From: Ziziphus jujuba
Lineage: Eukaryota > Streptophyta > Magnoliopsida > Rosales > Rhamnaceae
Direction of reading: 5' to 3'
Assembly (NCBI RefSeq): GCF_031755915.1
Contig: NC_083384.1
Span: 5,045,501-5,109,500, forward strand
Length of the DNA: 64,000 nt
Below are positions 1 to 11,510 of the stretch, in pieces (within the stretch, counting starts at the first letter, position 1; each line of letters opens with the position of its first letter). The notes beneath the pieces are model-generated. The model did no database searches. It worked only from the letters and a program-made list of their open reading frames with translations, and was not told where the DNA came from. Both the position numbers and the translations under genes were made by a program.

Positions 1-957
1 TTCTTACCATTTATTTTAAATGGGTATTTATTTGATTTAATTATTTCTTTACTTAATTGTTCAATTAATTGATTTATTCTAATTATTTAATTAATTCTTA
101 ATTCTTGAATTGTCTTAATATGAGTTTCATTGATATTTTTGTATTATTTTTTTATGATATGTTATTAATCTTTTAGTAATTGTTATAAAAGTTTATTTTC
201 ATTTCTATTATTATTTCCATTCTTATTTTGGATTCTTAATTTATTGTGTTTTATTTATAAATTATTTGATTAATTATTTTTTGAATCTTGGGGCATAAAA
301 TATTAGGTTTTGCAAAAACATTTTAAAAATGGAACATTTCCAATTGAGTGACTGTGAGGGTTTTGAGAGAAAATTATTTTCAATTAGTATTACTAAACCA
401 TTTATGTATTTATTTATTTAACTATTATTTATTTATTTACTTATTACTAAATTACTTAATTATAAATAATTAGTAGACTGGGTCGCTCACTGAGATGATT
501 AGCATTTTATATTTTTAAATTTTGTTCCCTTAAGCTCAGGTGGTAGACATTGTTCGATCAGGGTGAGCTCAATAGTTTGACCGTTCTGAAGGACCAAGAA
601 ATCTTATTTTCTTCATTCCTTATTATGTAATATTTCTTTATATTTTGTTTGTAATAACTATCACACTTAGAATTTTATTAATGCCCAATATACTACGTTG
701 GATGTATTACTTAATTAATTATGTACTGATTCACTGTTATTTATTTAGAGTCCTTCAAACTTGTGAAAATAAATTGTAGTAAGGTGGGAGGAATGAGGTG
801 GTGTATATAGAAGTGTGTTTTCAATGCAGGAAGTTTGTGGTAAGTCCAATTCTTAGGGGAGGTTCTACCGAATTTTCCATTGGAGGGTCCGGTAGGGTTT
901 TCCTGGGATCAGGACTTGTCTAAGGCTCCAGTAAGAAATTTTGGACGGGTCCTGACA
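1..957 (+). repeat. 3' part of a probable Ty3/Gypsy LTR
   Basis: This non-coding AT-rich stretch ends in a block at about 830-957 with the look of the 3' end of a plant Gypsy LTR. It has a GGGGAGGTTCT motif, a GGAGGGTCCGGTAGGG motif and a terminal GGACGGGTCCTGACA. No partner LTR, primer site or coding remnant follows, so it is probably a solo or truncated LTR whose left end lies outside the window. The assignment rests on resemblance to LTR ends only. Confidence 0.45.
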
Positions 958-1556
958 GCATAACCCAAAAAGTTGTTATATATTATACACCAATATAAAC
1001 TAAAGTGGCATCACACAGTTTGAAAGCCTTTGATCATAAATTTCAACTGCCTGAGTTACAAATTTCAATTGCCAGTGTTAAAATATGATTTTTAAGCATG
1101 TAAAAGAGACGTGACGCAAATACTCATTGATACATGCCGGTATCATATCTAAAACGAAAAACAAGATCTCAGCAACATGGTATGAAGCATTGGATTAAAT
1201 TTGTCTAATTTTTCATGTACAACATTAAAAAGACATGTCGTTTCCGTAACACCCCAAAAAAACAAAAACAAAAAAAGCTTTTAAATATGACAAGTCATAA
1301 TTTGATATATCATTTCTAATAAATTCAAAAACCGCGAAGCTAGAGCGTGTTAGCCTATGTGTCTCAGGAGTGCCACATGATAGTGTTTTAGATAAATATC
1401 CCACCAACAAGTAGATAACTATTACACTCGGCTGTGTTTAGCTTTTGTTGATAACTATGCTGTGATAGAGATCCAACTATTGTCATGTATATATCACGTT
1501 CTTTCACAGTGAATAGAACAGTGCAATTTACTTTCTTGATTTTACATTAGTGCTTA
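958..1556. other. intergenic, nothing recognised
   Basis: AT-rich sequence between the LTR remnant and the MITE. I see no gene, repeat or RNA. A 61-codon open frame on the minus strand (1225-1410) has no recognisable domain. Confidence 0.5.
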
Positions 1557-1979
1557 GAGCATCTCTAATGATTTTCTCCATTAAAGCTTATATGTCAAGA
1601 GATTTGAAAGGTGTTGAAACTTAGGTGGCATAGTATCTATTAATAGATAATGTCTATTTAAATTCTTTTTTCAATGGATCCTATTTAGATTTTAAAATAA
1701 AATGAGTTGGCATATGGAGAGAGAAAAAAGTTATGAATTGATGAGGAGAAAAGAGAGAGAATATGTTGAATCTATGACTAATTCTGTCTAACAGACATTC
1801 TACAAGTAGAGGGTTTGTTAGATGGCTTCTATTTTTTTTTTTTAATTGCCAACTCACCTTAATAGATCTTTTGCACATCATCATTGAAGAAGATTTTTTT
1901 AAAAGACTATCTATCTATCTGATGTGGCAAAAAATTTTTTAGAATGACAGAACTAATAAACATTCTATTGAAGATGCTC
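1557..1979. mobile_element. MITE (PIF/Harbinger-like), 423 bp
   Basis: The ends are GAGCATCTCTAATG on the left and, read on the opposite strand, GAGCATCTTCAATAG on the right. They form imperfect terminal inverted repeats of about 14 bp. Each end is flanked by TTA (1554-1556 and 1980-1982), the three-base target duplication of PIF/Harbinger elements. No transposase is encoded, so it is non-autonomous. The GAGCATCT end is a common plant MITE end. Confidence 0.7.
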
Positions 1980-1982
1980 TTA

Positions 1983-2723
1983 TAGAGCGAAACCCAAATT
2001 AGATGATGTTATACCAAATACTCTAGAACAAGCTCCACATTATAAGTCCCCAAATGTTGAAAGTCTAAACAACTTTGAAATCAATTTCATTTTGGTTAAC
2101 AAGTTTTCGAATGGGTTTCAATATTTATTATATGGGTGTGAATTTTGTTATTTGACTTTAATGGTGATAATCATGAATAAGAACATTGTTGACATAAATA
2201 TTGTATATTGCCTGCATTTAACTATATATTGATTTATTATTTTAAAATTTTAATTTGAAAAATAATTTTTTTTGAATAACTATTTAAATGATCAAATGAT
2301 ATATGGATTTTGTTGATGATGGTTGCTAATGATGATAAATTGTATTTTTTTTTTATCTATATACTATTCATTAAGGACCATCATAATTAATTCCTTGGAA
2401 ATTATTAAATTATTGTCTTTTATCTAAAATGTGCCAAAAGAAATTGTTATCGCGTGCTAGTTTCAAAATTGAAGTTTTATTATTTGACTGCATAATGTAG
2501 GATAGTTGCTCGTATTTAGTATTTCGGTTTAAGGTTCTTGTGCTTTTGTTAATGAATCATGATCATTATTAGAATTAAAACCATCGTATAAAAATATTTC
2601 CTCCGTGGCCAGCTCGTTATTTTTCATATATACCACTTACCACATTCCAACTTTGCATATATGATTGTTATTTAATTATTAATGATTTAATTAAATTTCC
2701 TTCATGTTATAAAACCAATGATT
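1983..2723. other. intergenic, AT-rich
   Basis: No gene or repeat recognised. It is long-run A/T sequence leading to the target site of the first Copia element. Confidence 0.5.
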
Positions 2724-2728
2724 GAAAA

Positions 2729-3222
2729 TGTTGGATTTATGCTCTAGAAACAATTTAAACCGTTGATCAAGAACCTTAATAATAATAGGCCGTGAGATCC
2801 CCAAACTAGCTTATGAAATGACAGAGCCCATTTAAATGATTATTAAGAAACAAGAAAGAGCCTATTAATTGGGCCCAAGGTGTTATGAAACCCTAGGAGG
2901 ATTAGGGTTAGCAGTGTATAAATACATTGTTTACTAGCCTCCAAAAATAGGTTTTTACGTATTATTGCTAGAGATTGAGAATCTCAATAGAGAATTAAAA
3001 ACACCATGAGAGAAAAATAGAAACTGCGAGTTTCAGAGTGTTTTTCAGATTAGCCTTCTTGTTTCTTTTGTGATCAGGTGCGTCCACACGTAGATCTGTC
3101 GCTAGAGAATAGTTGTGAAGGTCTTGCGCATAAAGGTTAGTAAAATAATGGATAGTGACATTATTTATCACATGCTTCATTCAGTCTCAATCAGGGCTTC
3201 CACTGTGTATATGATACCAGCA
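2729..3222 (+). repeat. 5' LTR of Copia 1
   Basis: A 494-bp LTR with TG...CA ends. A TATAAATA box at 2917-2924 is the likely LTR promoter. It is longer than the 3' LTR because the latter lacks about 80 bp after the shared GGCGAGTTT-like motif. The two LTRs also differ by many substitutions, so the insertion is old. Confidence 0.93.
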
Positions 3223-5009
3223 ATTGGTATCAAAGCCGTGATTGAATCGGTGTGTGATAAATCGAATCCATTTTTTTTACAGTTTTATTTTTCATGTATA
3301 TGTGATGTATATTGGATATATGGCACCTAGGATTCTATTATTCAGGTTATTTATAATTTTTTTTGTATTATGAATGAATGATTTGGTTTTGGCCTTAATC
3401 CATGGTAGATTTTTGCTTGTACTTTTTTCTTTGGATGTAACAAGGAGGCTAATCATAAGATTAGGGTTTCCTCCTTGATTGATTTACTTATTTATTTTTC
3501 CCAAAATTTTTATTTGAATTTTTATATGTAAATTCAGATTTATTGGAAAAATATGTAAAAGTACCCAAAAAACTATATACACATTGATATTCGTCATTTT
3601 TCATGCGGATTGGAGCTATACCTTGCCAAACCAACACCATAAGAAGTTGAAGAACACGAAGGATGATCGATGGGAGGAGAACGGTTGCCGAAAACACTGT
3701 CACGCGTCACCAAATTGGCTAAGAGTGGGGTTCACGCACCTAAATTCATCAGGCACGTGGGGGAGCGTGCATATTCAAAATTTGATGATGTGTGGTTGGT
3801 TGATTCCTCCTTTAGGTATCTACCTCTCTGTAAAATTTCATAGTGATCCAAGTTTTGTGTGGCTGCCGTCGGTGATTTTGGTGCTCGGGATCAATAGGGG
3901 ACATGTTAGGGTTTTGTGTTTTTTGGGCTAAAAACCCTAGAAACCAATTCTAACTTGGCCCATACCCTATAGAATTGCAAGACCTGAAGAAAAGAAAAAG
4001 TATGGGCCAAATATCAAGTTGGGCTTCTGGCCCTTTTGGGCTTGTAATTTTCTTTTCTAGGAAACCATGGATTAGGGGCTATTAATTATTCTATGTTTAT
4101 AATTGTTTAAATTATATGGATATAACATGTGATATGTGCTTAACATGCCATTTAGAATAGGTGGTGCCATGTAATTGCATCATTTGATATATACATGTGC
4201 ATAATAATATTTGTTTTATCTAGATAATATTATTATGGAAAACCCTAATTAATCAATGTAAAATATTTAATGGGTGAAGGTTAAAAAATTAATTCAATTA
4301 ATTTGAAACCTGCGGGCTCCATTAAGGGTCTAACAATAAAATGGTTATGTGATGCCCCAAAGGATAAGCATGACCGGATTTTATTGGATTGGATCTAAAA
4401 CAATTTCAAAATTTTAATAAGGTTGTACGGCCCAACGTCAACAATGCTTAGATATTAAAAATAATTTTGAAATTAAAATTAATGGTTATTACATTCAATT
4501 TTAGTGACATTAATAATCCTCCCAACGAGGCTCTATTAGTGTTATTAAAAGCCTAAAGATTATTGAAACAATGCTTGATTTGTAAAATTAATTTTGAATG
4601 ATGTGTGTTTGTGTTATATGAGAAGGCTCTATCAGAGAAGGTAGGCTTTTAAGAAAAGTTGACTTGGTAGGATACTATACATATCGGGTTCAAAAAGTTT
4701 TAATTTTTTAAACCAATTTTGAGTGGTATGTGTTGGTGTTATCTAAGAAGGCTCTATCCAAGGAGATACGTTTTTAAGGAGTCTGAGACCCATCTCACCT
4801 TTCCTGGGAGCTAACTTAGTAGGACATTAAAACATACCATGTTCAAAGTTTAATTTATTACAAATGTCTTGCCCAACGTAAGTATTTGAAATGGAAATTA
4901 AATTATTGTTGCAATAAACATTAATAATAAGTAGTTTAAGGGATCTACATATTTGTATATTTGTTGTGTTGATTACGTGTTAATATGTGTGCATTTTAAT
5001 TTTCAGAAA
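3223..5009 (+). other. Copia 1 leader between 5' LTR and gag
   Basis: An untranslated leader of about 1.8 kb, long for a Copia element. The primer-binding site is at its left end. A pair of diverged direct repeats of about 130 bp lies at roughly 4575-4700 and 4710-4855; both carry GAAGGCTCTATC and a downstream TAGGA motif. Open frames such as 3584-3931 have no recognisable domain. Confidence 0.6.
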
Positions 5010-6474
5010 ATGGTATCCTTTAATCCTCTAGCTACAATTTTGAATAAAAAACCATTCGATGGAAATAACTACGACCTATGGAAAACCAATCTCTATATTG
5101 TCCTTGATTTTGAGAGAATAAAATTCATTACAACAACTCCAAAACCCCATGAGCCCACTGCTAATGCTTCAAAGGAAACTAAGAAGCAATTTGCAGATTG
5201 GCAATGGACGAATACAACAGCTCGCTGTTATATTCTTGCGAGCGTTGCAGAACATTTACAGAAGCAACTTGATAGTCTGGAGTGTGTACCAGAAATGATT
5301 CAGGATCCGTTTGCTATAGCTGATAAAAGTAGTGTTGTAGTCTGTAGAGTTTTCTATAATAGATCTTTTTGAAAAAGAACTTTTATTAAAAAGCTAATAA
5401 GTTTTGCTTGTAAATAAAAAAACTGCGTTAAATACTCATTAAGCTATATTAAATGCTTATTAAATTTCCATATAAAGTAAAAAAAAGAGCTTTTTTAGAG
5501 AAGCTCAAAATTTAAACTTTTCTAAAATAGCTTAACAAAGCTCATTTTTCAGTCAATAAGTACTTATTGACTTTTGCCAAACACCTTTATTTTTTTATAA
5601 AAGAGCTTTTGACTCTCAAGTAGAGCTTTTAAACAAAAAAAAAAAGCCCTGCCAAACAGAGCCTCAAACTCTAGATGGGATGTTTGCTAAAAATAGCAGT
5701 ACTGCTAGACAAGCAGCTATAGGGGCATTAATGAACACTCGTATGACTGGAGGAAGTGTGCGGAACCATTGTCTAAAGATGATGGCGCACATCAGTACTA
5801 CGGAAGTGATGGGGGCTAAACAGGAACAAGAGATGAAGATAGACATGATCTTGGAATCTCTACTGGATAGCTTTAGTCAGTTCAAAATGATCTATAATAT
5901 GAATAAACTGAAGCTTACTCTTGTTGAATTGATGCACGAGCTTGAGATTGTTGAAAGGTCTCTCGGGAAGTAAGGAAGTACTTATCATGGTGAAAGTTCC
6001 TCAAAACCTAAAGGGAAATCTAAAGGTGGAAAGAAGACCAAGAAGCAGAAGGGAACAGGTTCAGCTGTCAAACCGGCTACAATGAAGAAGCCAAAAGGCA
6101 AGTGCTTTAAGTGCGGACAGAAAGGTCATTGGAAGAAGGATTACCCTAAATCAGGTATCGGTAGTCTAAATGTTGTTGAGGCTTGTTTAGTGGAGAATTA
6201 CAATGATGAATGGATCATTGATTCAGGAGCCACTAACTATGTTTATTACTCTTTGCAATGGTTCAAACAAAGTAGCCTACTCAGTAAAGGACAAAGAAGC
6301 TTGAAGTTGGAAAATAGGAAATATGTCTTCATAATGGTAGTAGGACTAGTGGAGTTATGTTTTTATGATAAAATTTTAAGTTTATCAAACTGTTTATTTG
6401 TTCCAGATTTTAAGAAGAATTTGGTTTCTGTTAGTTGTTTAGTTGATTATGGTTTAACAGTGGAGTTCCAATAA
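5010..6474 (+). pseudogene. Copia 1 gag and protease remnant
   Basis: The gag frame starts at ATG 5010 (MVSFNPLATIL), matching the usual start of this Copia gag type. It is interrupted at 5303 by a MITE and resumes at 5667. The zinc knuckle near 6100 (CFKCGQKGHWKKDY) follows the CX2CX4HX4C pattern, but the last Cys is replaced by Tyr. The aspartic protease motif DSGAT is visible at about 6220. The frame closes with a stop at 6472-6474. Nucleic-acid packaging is therefore probably lost. Confidence 0.85.
5303..5663. mobile_element. MITE nested in Copia 1 gag, 361 bp
   Basis: The left end reads GGATCCGTTTG. The right end, on the other strand, reads GGCTCTGTTTGG, giving an imperfect inverted terminal repeat. 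TCA flanks both sides (5300-5302, 5664-5666). Flanking gag codons before and after belong to the same reading frame once element and one TCA are discounted. This supports insertion into a then-open gag. The ends resemble Tourist/PIF-type MITEs, though TCA differs from their usual TWA target. It encodes nothing. Confidence 0.75.
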
Positions 6475-6506
6475 AGAGTAATAATATTTTTATTTGTTCC
6501 AGGTTA

Positions 6507-7541
6507 TTGATGAATGGTGTATATTTTTTAACTTCTTTATCTTATAGTATAAATGCCATTGAATATACTGATGATGAGCAATCTCCCTTATCTAAGAAAA
6601 AGAAGGTTTCAAATGAAAACTATCTATGGCATTTGCGATTGGGTCATATTAATTCTAGCAGAATTCATGGTTTGGTTAAAAGTGGAATTTTAAATTCCTT
6701 AGTCTTTAAACCTATACCAATATGTGAATCATGTTTAGAAGGTAAAATGATAAAGAGGCCTTTCAAGGCTAAAGGAAATCGTGCCGCCATACAATTAGAA
6801 TTGGTACATACTGATGTATGTGGACCAATGAGTATTCAAGCTAGAGGCAAGTATGAGTAGTTCATCACATTTATCGATGACTACTCAAGATATGGTTATG
6901 TTTACCTAATGCGCCATAAGTTTGAAGCTTTTGATAAATTTCAAGAGTATAAGACTGAGGCAAAAAAGCAATTAGGTGTCCATATCAAGCAGCTTCGGTC
7001 TGACCGATGCGGTGAATACTTGTTTGGAGAGTTCAAGTCTTACTTAGCTAAAGAGGGGATAGTTTCTCAATTATCATTTCTGGGAACGCCCCAGCAAAAT
7101 GGAGTCTCTAAAAGGAGAAATAGCAGCCTTTTAGATATGGTGAGATCAATGCTTAGTTATTCATCATTTTCTGAATCGTTCTGGGGATATGCCTTAAAAA
7201 CAGTTGTATACATACTAAACTTGGTTCCATCTAAATCTATTTCAAAGACACCCACAGAATTATGAAAAGGGCACAAACCTAGTTTAAACCATATTCGGAT
7301 TTGGGGTGTCCCAGCATAAGTCTTAGCATAGAAATCTCAAAAATTGGAATCTCATACAGAAATATGTATGTTTATTGGCTACCTTAAGGGAACGAGATGT
7401 GGAATATTTTATAATCCAAAGGAAAAGAAGGTGATAGTGAGTACTCATGCCACTTTCTTAGAAGAGGATTATATGAACAATTTTAAACCTAAGAATAAAT
7501 TGGTTCTTGAAGAACTTGGCTCAGTTCAAAATCCAACATAA
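6507..7541 (+). pseudogene. Copia 1 integrase remnant
   Basis: A GAG-pre-integrase zinc-binding segment (LWHLRLGH, then CESCLEGK) is followed by the integrase core. The first catalytic Asp lies in HTDVCGP and the second in RSDRCGE. The third position, normally Glu in an ERRN context, reads SKRRN, so the catalytic Glu is Lys. Stops occur at 6858-6860, 7263-7265 and 7539-7541. The enzyme cannot be active from this copy. Confidence 0.88.
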
Positions 7542-7706
7542 ACTCTTAGTTTTCCACCCCTATTTCCTGTTAATGTTCAAAGAGGGGAAAATGTACAAAA
7601 TGCATCCGAAGGTGAACAAACACAGGAAACAGCTCATAACCAAATTCAAGAAACTCAAGAACAAGAATATAATGAAGAGATTGGTAATCTACCTGAACCA
7701 TAAAAC

Positions 7707-9426
7707 TTGGATCCTCCTGTACATGTACAACAACCAGTGCAGCAAACTTGTAGTGGGAGAATGATATTTAAACCTGCAAGGTATGCCTTGTTAGAAGAGA
7801 CATATCAAGTCGTTCTGGATAATCCTGATGACGACCCTACCACATACAAAGAGGCATTGGAGGATGTTGATGTGCAAGAGTGGAGAAAGGTCATGGACCG
7901 TAAGATAGAATCTATGGATTTTAACTTGGTCTGGTCTATTGTAGAAGCACCTAAAGGGGTAAAACCAATTGGGTGTAAGTGGATCTACAAGAGAAAGAGA
8001 GGACCAGATGGGAAGGTTGAAACCTTCAAAGCTAGATTGGTGGCAAAATGTTATACCCAGAAAGAGGGTATAGATTATGATGAAACCTTTTCATCAATAG
8101 CCATGCTTAAATCTGTTCGGATTCTCTTAGCTGTAGCAGCAGCTCTCGATTATGAGATTTGGCAAATGGATATCAAAGCAGCTTTTCTAAATGGGGAGTT
8201 GGAAGAGGACACATGTATGCAACAACCGGAAGGATTCATAACAAACGGTCAAGAACACACGGTTTACAAGTTGCATAAGTCAATTTATGGAATTAAGCAA
8301 GCATCCAGATCATGGAACATAAGGTTTGATCAAGCTATCAAATCATATGGTTTTGAGAAAAGCCCTGATGAACCATGTGTGTATAAAAAGATTCAAGGTA
8401 TAGTGGTAGTTTTTCTGGTTCTCTACATGGATGATATTCTGTTAATTGAAAACAGTATGAAAGTATTGTCAGACATAAAAGGGTTACCTGAAAGAGCAGT
8501 TTGATATAAAGGATTTGGGTGAAGCTAACTATATTCTAGGAATCAAACTTTTACGAGACCGGAAGAATAAGTTGTTAGCTCTATCACAAGCTTTCTACAT
8601 TGACAAAATAGTGATCAGGTTCGACATGGAAAATTCTAAAAGGAGACTTTTACCCTTTAGACATGGAATTCATCTTTCTAAGAAGCAATCACCAAAAACT
8701 CCCCAAGAAAAAGAACTCATGAGTAAGAAACCTTATGCTTCGGCTATTGGTAGTCTCATGTATGCCATGCTATGTACCAAGCCAGATATCTGCTATGCAG
8801 TGGGAGTAGTAAATCAGTACCAATCAGATCCTGGAGTAGAACACTGGACTGCAGTGAAGCATATACTCAAGTATTTAACGAGAATGAGTGATTATATGTT
8901 GGTGTATTCCAGTGGGAATCTCAAAACCCTTGGTTATACGGACTCTGATTTTTAAAAAGATATTGATTCTAGTAAATCAACATCAGGATATGTGTTTACC
9001 CTAAATGGAGGAGCCATTTGCTGGAGGAGTGTTAAACAAACTTGTGTTGCCGACTCCACAACTAAAGCTAAATATATGGCTGCATCTGAAGCTGCAAATG
9101 AAGTTGTATGGCTCAAGCAATTCCTTTTGGATCTTTATATGATACCAAGTGCAGATCGATCCATTATCCTTTATTATGATAATAGTGGGGCCGTAGCACA
9201 GTCCAAAGAATCCAGGTCTCACAAAAAGCAGAAACACATATTAAAAAAGTACCATTTGATCCGTGATTTCATTAAAAGAGAAGATACAGTGGTTACTAAA
9301 ATAGCATATGAGGAGAACCTAGCAGATCCTTTTACTAAGACTCTTCCTGAAAGCATGTTTGAGAAGTATTTAATTGTATGGGTCTTAAAAAGGTCCCAAA
9401 CTTACTTTAAAGTAACTGAGAGTTAA
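7707..9426 (+). pseudogene. Copia 1 reverse transcriptase and RNase H remnant
   Basis: The RT domain is clear: PIGCKWIYKRKRGPDGK, WQMDIKAAFLNGEL and an intact YMDDILL catalytic box at about 8427. A frameshift near 8505 separates it from the rest of RT (starting ~8515). The RNase H part contains the segment ADSTTKAKYMAAS, where the usual acidic residues (TEAE) have become Lys. A stop at 8953 and the final stop at 9424-9426 close the region. Confidence 0.88.
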
Positions 9427-10213
9427 TTACATTTGTGCTCTGGGAGTAAGACAAGTTGTAATTTCATTTTCTGATTCAATAATATTAAGTTATTTTTGCA
9501 CATAGTATTTTACGTATAAGGTCCAGATTAATTATGTAGTTTATGATCATATGAATAAGTCCATAGAAGACATGATTATAGGTTCTCATAATTAATGAAT
9601 TGTCCCATAGTTGTTAAATAAAGTTGGGCACTTTATTTAGACTGCAATATTTTACGAAATAATTTGTCTTGATTATTATAAAATATTGGAATGAACTATA
9701 GTCATTCTAAAAAGATCAAGAGAGATTTAATTAAGGATAAATTTCTGTGAAAGGAATTGAATCTCAGGCAATATTTGAGATGTTATTTTTTTAATCCTGA
9801 GTATATTGTAAATAGGTAGTTAAGTGACTATGGTTTTTTGAGTTATCATTAAGTGAGGTCTATTATGAATGGACAATATCTTGATGATTTGTGAATTATG
9901 GTGCTTTGATTACTAAGTATTTATGAAATATACAAAATGAAATTTGTATGAAATATTCTCTTGACATGTTTCGGTACTCGGATATTGAAAGTCATTAGCC
10001 AGTGCATTGGATCCGTTAGAGAAACTGATAAGTTAAGAGAATAAATAATTAATTGATTGATAGAAATTATTATCGATTAATTATTGATATTTTACAAAGA
10101 AAAAATACAATTAATATATACATTATTAGTTTTGGAGTTTGCATCTGGGCTTTTAGTGGAGTAGCACCGGATAAGATCATGATCCTAGACTTTCTTCAAA
10201 GCAAGTGGGAGAT
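9427..10213 (+). other. Copia 1 3' untranslated stretch and polypurine tract
   Basis: Non-coding sequence between the last pol stop and the 3' LTR. GCAAGTGGGAGA at 10201-10212, directly before the LTR, is the likely polypurine tract that primes plus-strand synthesis. Confidence 0.75.
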
Positions 10214-10646
10214 TGTTGGATTTATGCTCTAGAAGCAATCTAAACCGTTGATCAAGAGCATTAATTAATAATGGACCGTAGGATCCCCAAACTAGCTCAT
10301 TAAATGACAGAGCCCATTTAACTGATCATTAAGATACAAGAAAGAGCCCATTAATTGGGTCCAAGGTGTTATGAAACCCTAAGAGGAGTAGGGTTAGCAG
10401 TGTATAAATACACTGTTTACTACCCTCCAAAAATATGTTTTTATGTATTATTTTTTAGAGATTAAGAATCTCAGTAGAGAATTAAAAACACCTTGAGAGA
10501 AAAACAGAAACGGCGAGTTTTAGAGTTCTACGCATAAAGATTAGTAAAATAATGGATCGTGACATTATTTATTACATGCTTCATTCAGTCTTGATCAAGC
10601 TTCATTCAATTTCGATCAAACTTCTGCTGTATATATGATACCAGCA
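10214..10646 (+). repeat. 3' LTR of Copia 1
   Basis: A 433-bp partner of the 5' LTR. It carries an internal deletion of about 80 bp and a small duplication near its end (a second CTTCATTCA-like segment at about 10578-10610). It retains the terminal CCAGCA. Confidence 0.93.
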
Positions 10647-10651
10647 GAAAA

Positions 10652-11363
10652 ATCATCTAATATAATGATCTGTCCGCTTGATTTGCAACCATAATAATGA
10701 AACTCATGAAAATCTCTAACATAGTGGGATTTCCAATATATCACTCCTGCTACTTTACATTGATCACAATTCGTGCAGCAAGGCATGGAACACGAGGTAT
10801 GTATATATATATATATATATAGTTAATAATGTTTAGCAATCCTATGTATGATGCATTATAAAAAATATAATAATGTTTAGCAATCCTATGTATGATGCAT
10901 TATCTTATTATTTATATATATCTTGTATATATAGTTGAGTCCACATAATTTATCAAAAAACAATTAAAAGTGTAATATTTCAAAGTATTCATGAGCATTA
11001 AATGGGCCCATAAATTAATTAAAGAAATTAAGGCAATTAAAAAACAAGTACGTAAAATTAATATGTTTAATTATTAAATATCAATTATTTTTTTCATAGT
11101 TCTAATTGCATAAATTCTTTTTTACAATCCACCACCAGACTTTCGCAATTGGAGACCTGAAACTAGCGGAGGAGCTTATCTTTTACATAATACATATATA
11201 TATATATATATTGAAAGAAAGTATATTTATATATACATATTAGAAAATTGGTAAGAGTTTTTTTTTTTTTTTTTTTTTTGAAAATGGAATATTGATAGAG
11301 ATTTGAAAATATAGACGCGGAAAAAGAAAAAAAAATTCAAATATAGAAGACTTGAGTTTTTCC
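10652..11363. repeat. intergenic with TA microsatellite and short direct repeat
   Basis: The stretch holds (TA)n tracts at about 10803-10821 and 11195-11210, and poly-T at 11259-11279. A 34-bp direct repeat (TAATGTTTAGCAATCCTATG as its core) occurs at about 10827-10860 and 10870-10903. No gene is seen. Confidence 0.6.
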
Positions 11364-11372
11364 TATATATAA
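11364..11372 (+). promoter_or_regulatory. TATA box of the acyltransferase gene
   Basis: TATATATAA lies about 140 bases before the ATG at 11511, a normal distance for a plant leader. No other core element can be assigned. Confidence 0.5.
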
Positions 11373-11510
11373 GGAAGGCTTTGAAATACAAGAATTAGAC
11401 AAGGCGAGTGAAAGAGCTAGCTCCATCCCTACCGTACTCTGGGGGCTAGGTAAACTTGAAAACAGATATCCAAGCTTCAAAAGTAGAAGTGATTCAACAG
11501 CTCATTCTTA

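Larger units (their letters stand above)
2729..10646 (+). mobile_element. Ty1/Copia retrotransposon 1 (degenerate, both LTRs)
   Basis: A complete but dead Copia element. Both LTRs start TGTTGGATTTATGC and end CCAGCA. The five bases GAAAA flank it on both sides (2724-2728, 10647-10651), a perfect target-site duplication. The primer-binding site follows the 5' LTR at 3225-3236 (TGGTATCAAAGC, resembling the initiator-Met tRNA complement). A purine tract precedes the 3' LTR at 10201-10212. Coding order is gag, protease, integrase, reverse transcriptase, RNase H, which is the Copia order. Many stops, frameshifts and a nested MITE break the coding part. Confidence 0.95.

Noticed and set aside
3584..3931. 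115-codon open frame inside the Copia 1 leader
   Set aside because: It has no recognisable domain, lies inside a retroelement leader and has the composition of non-coding sequence.
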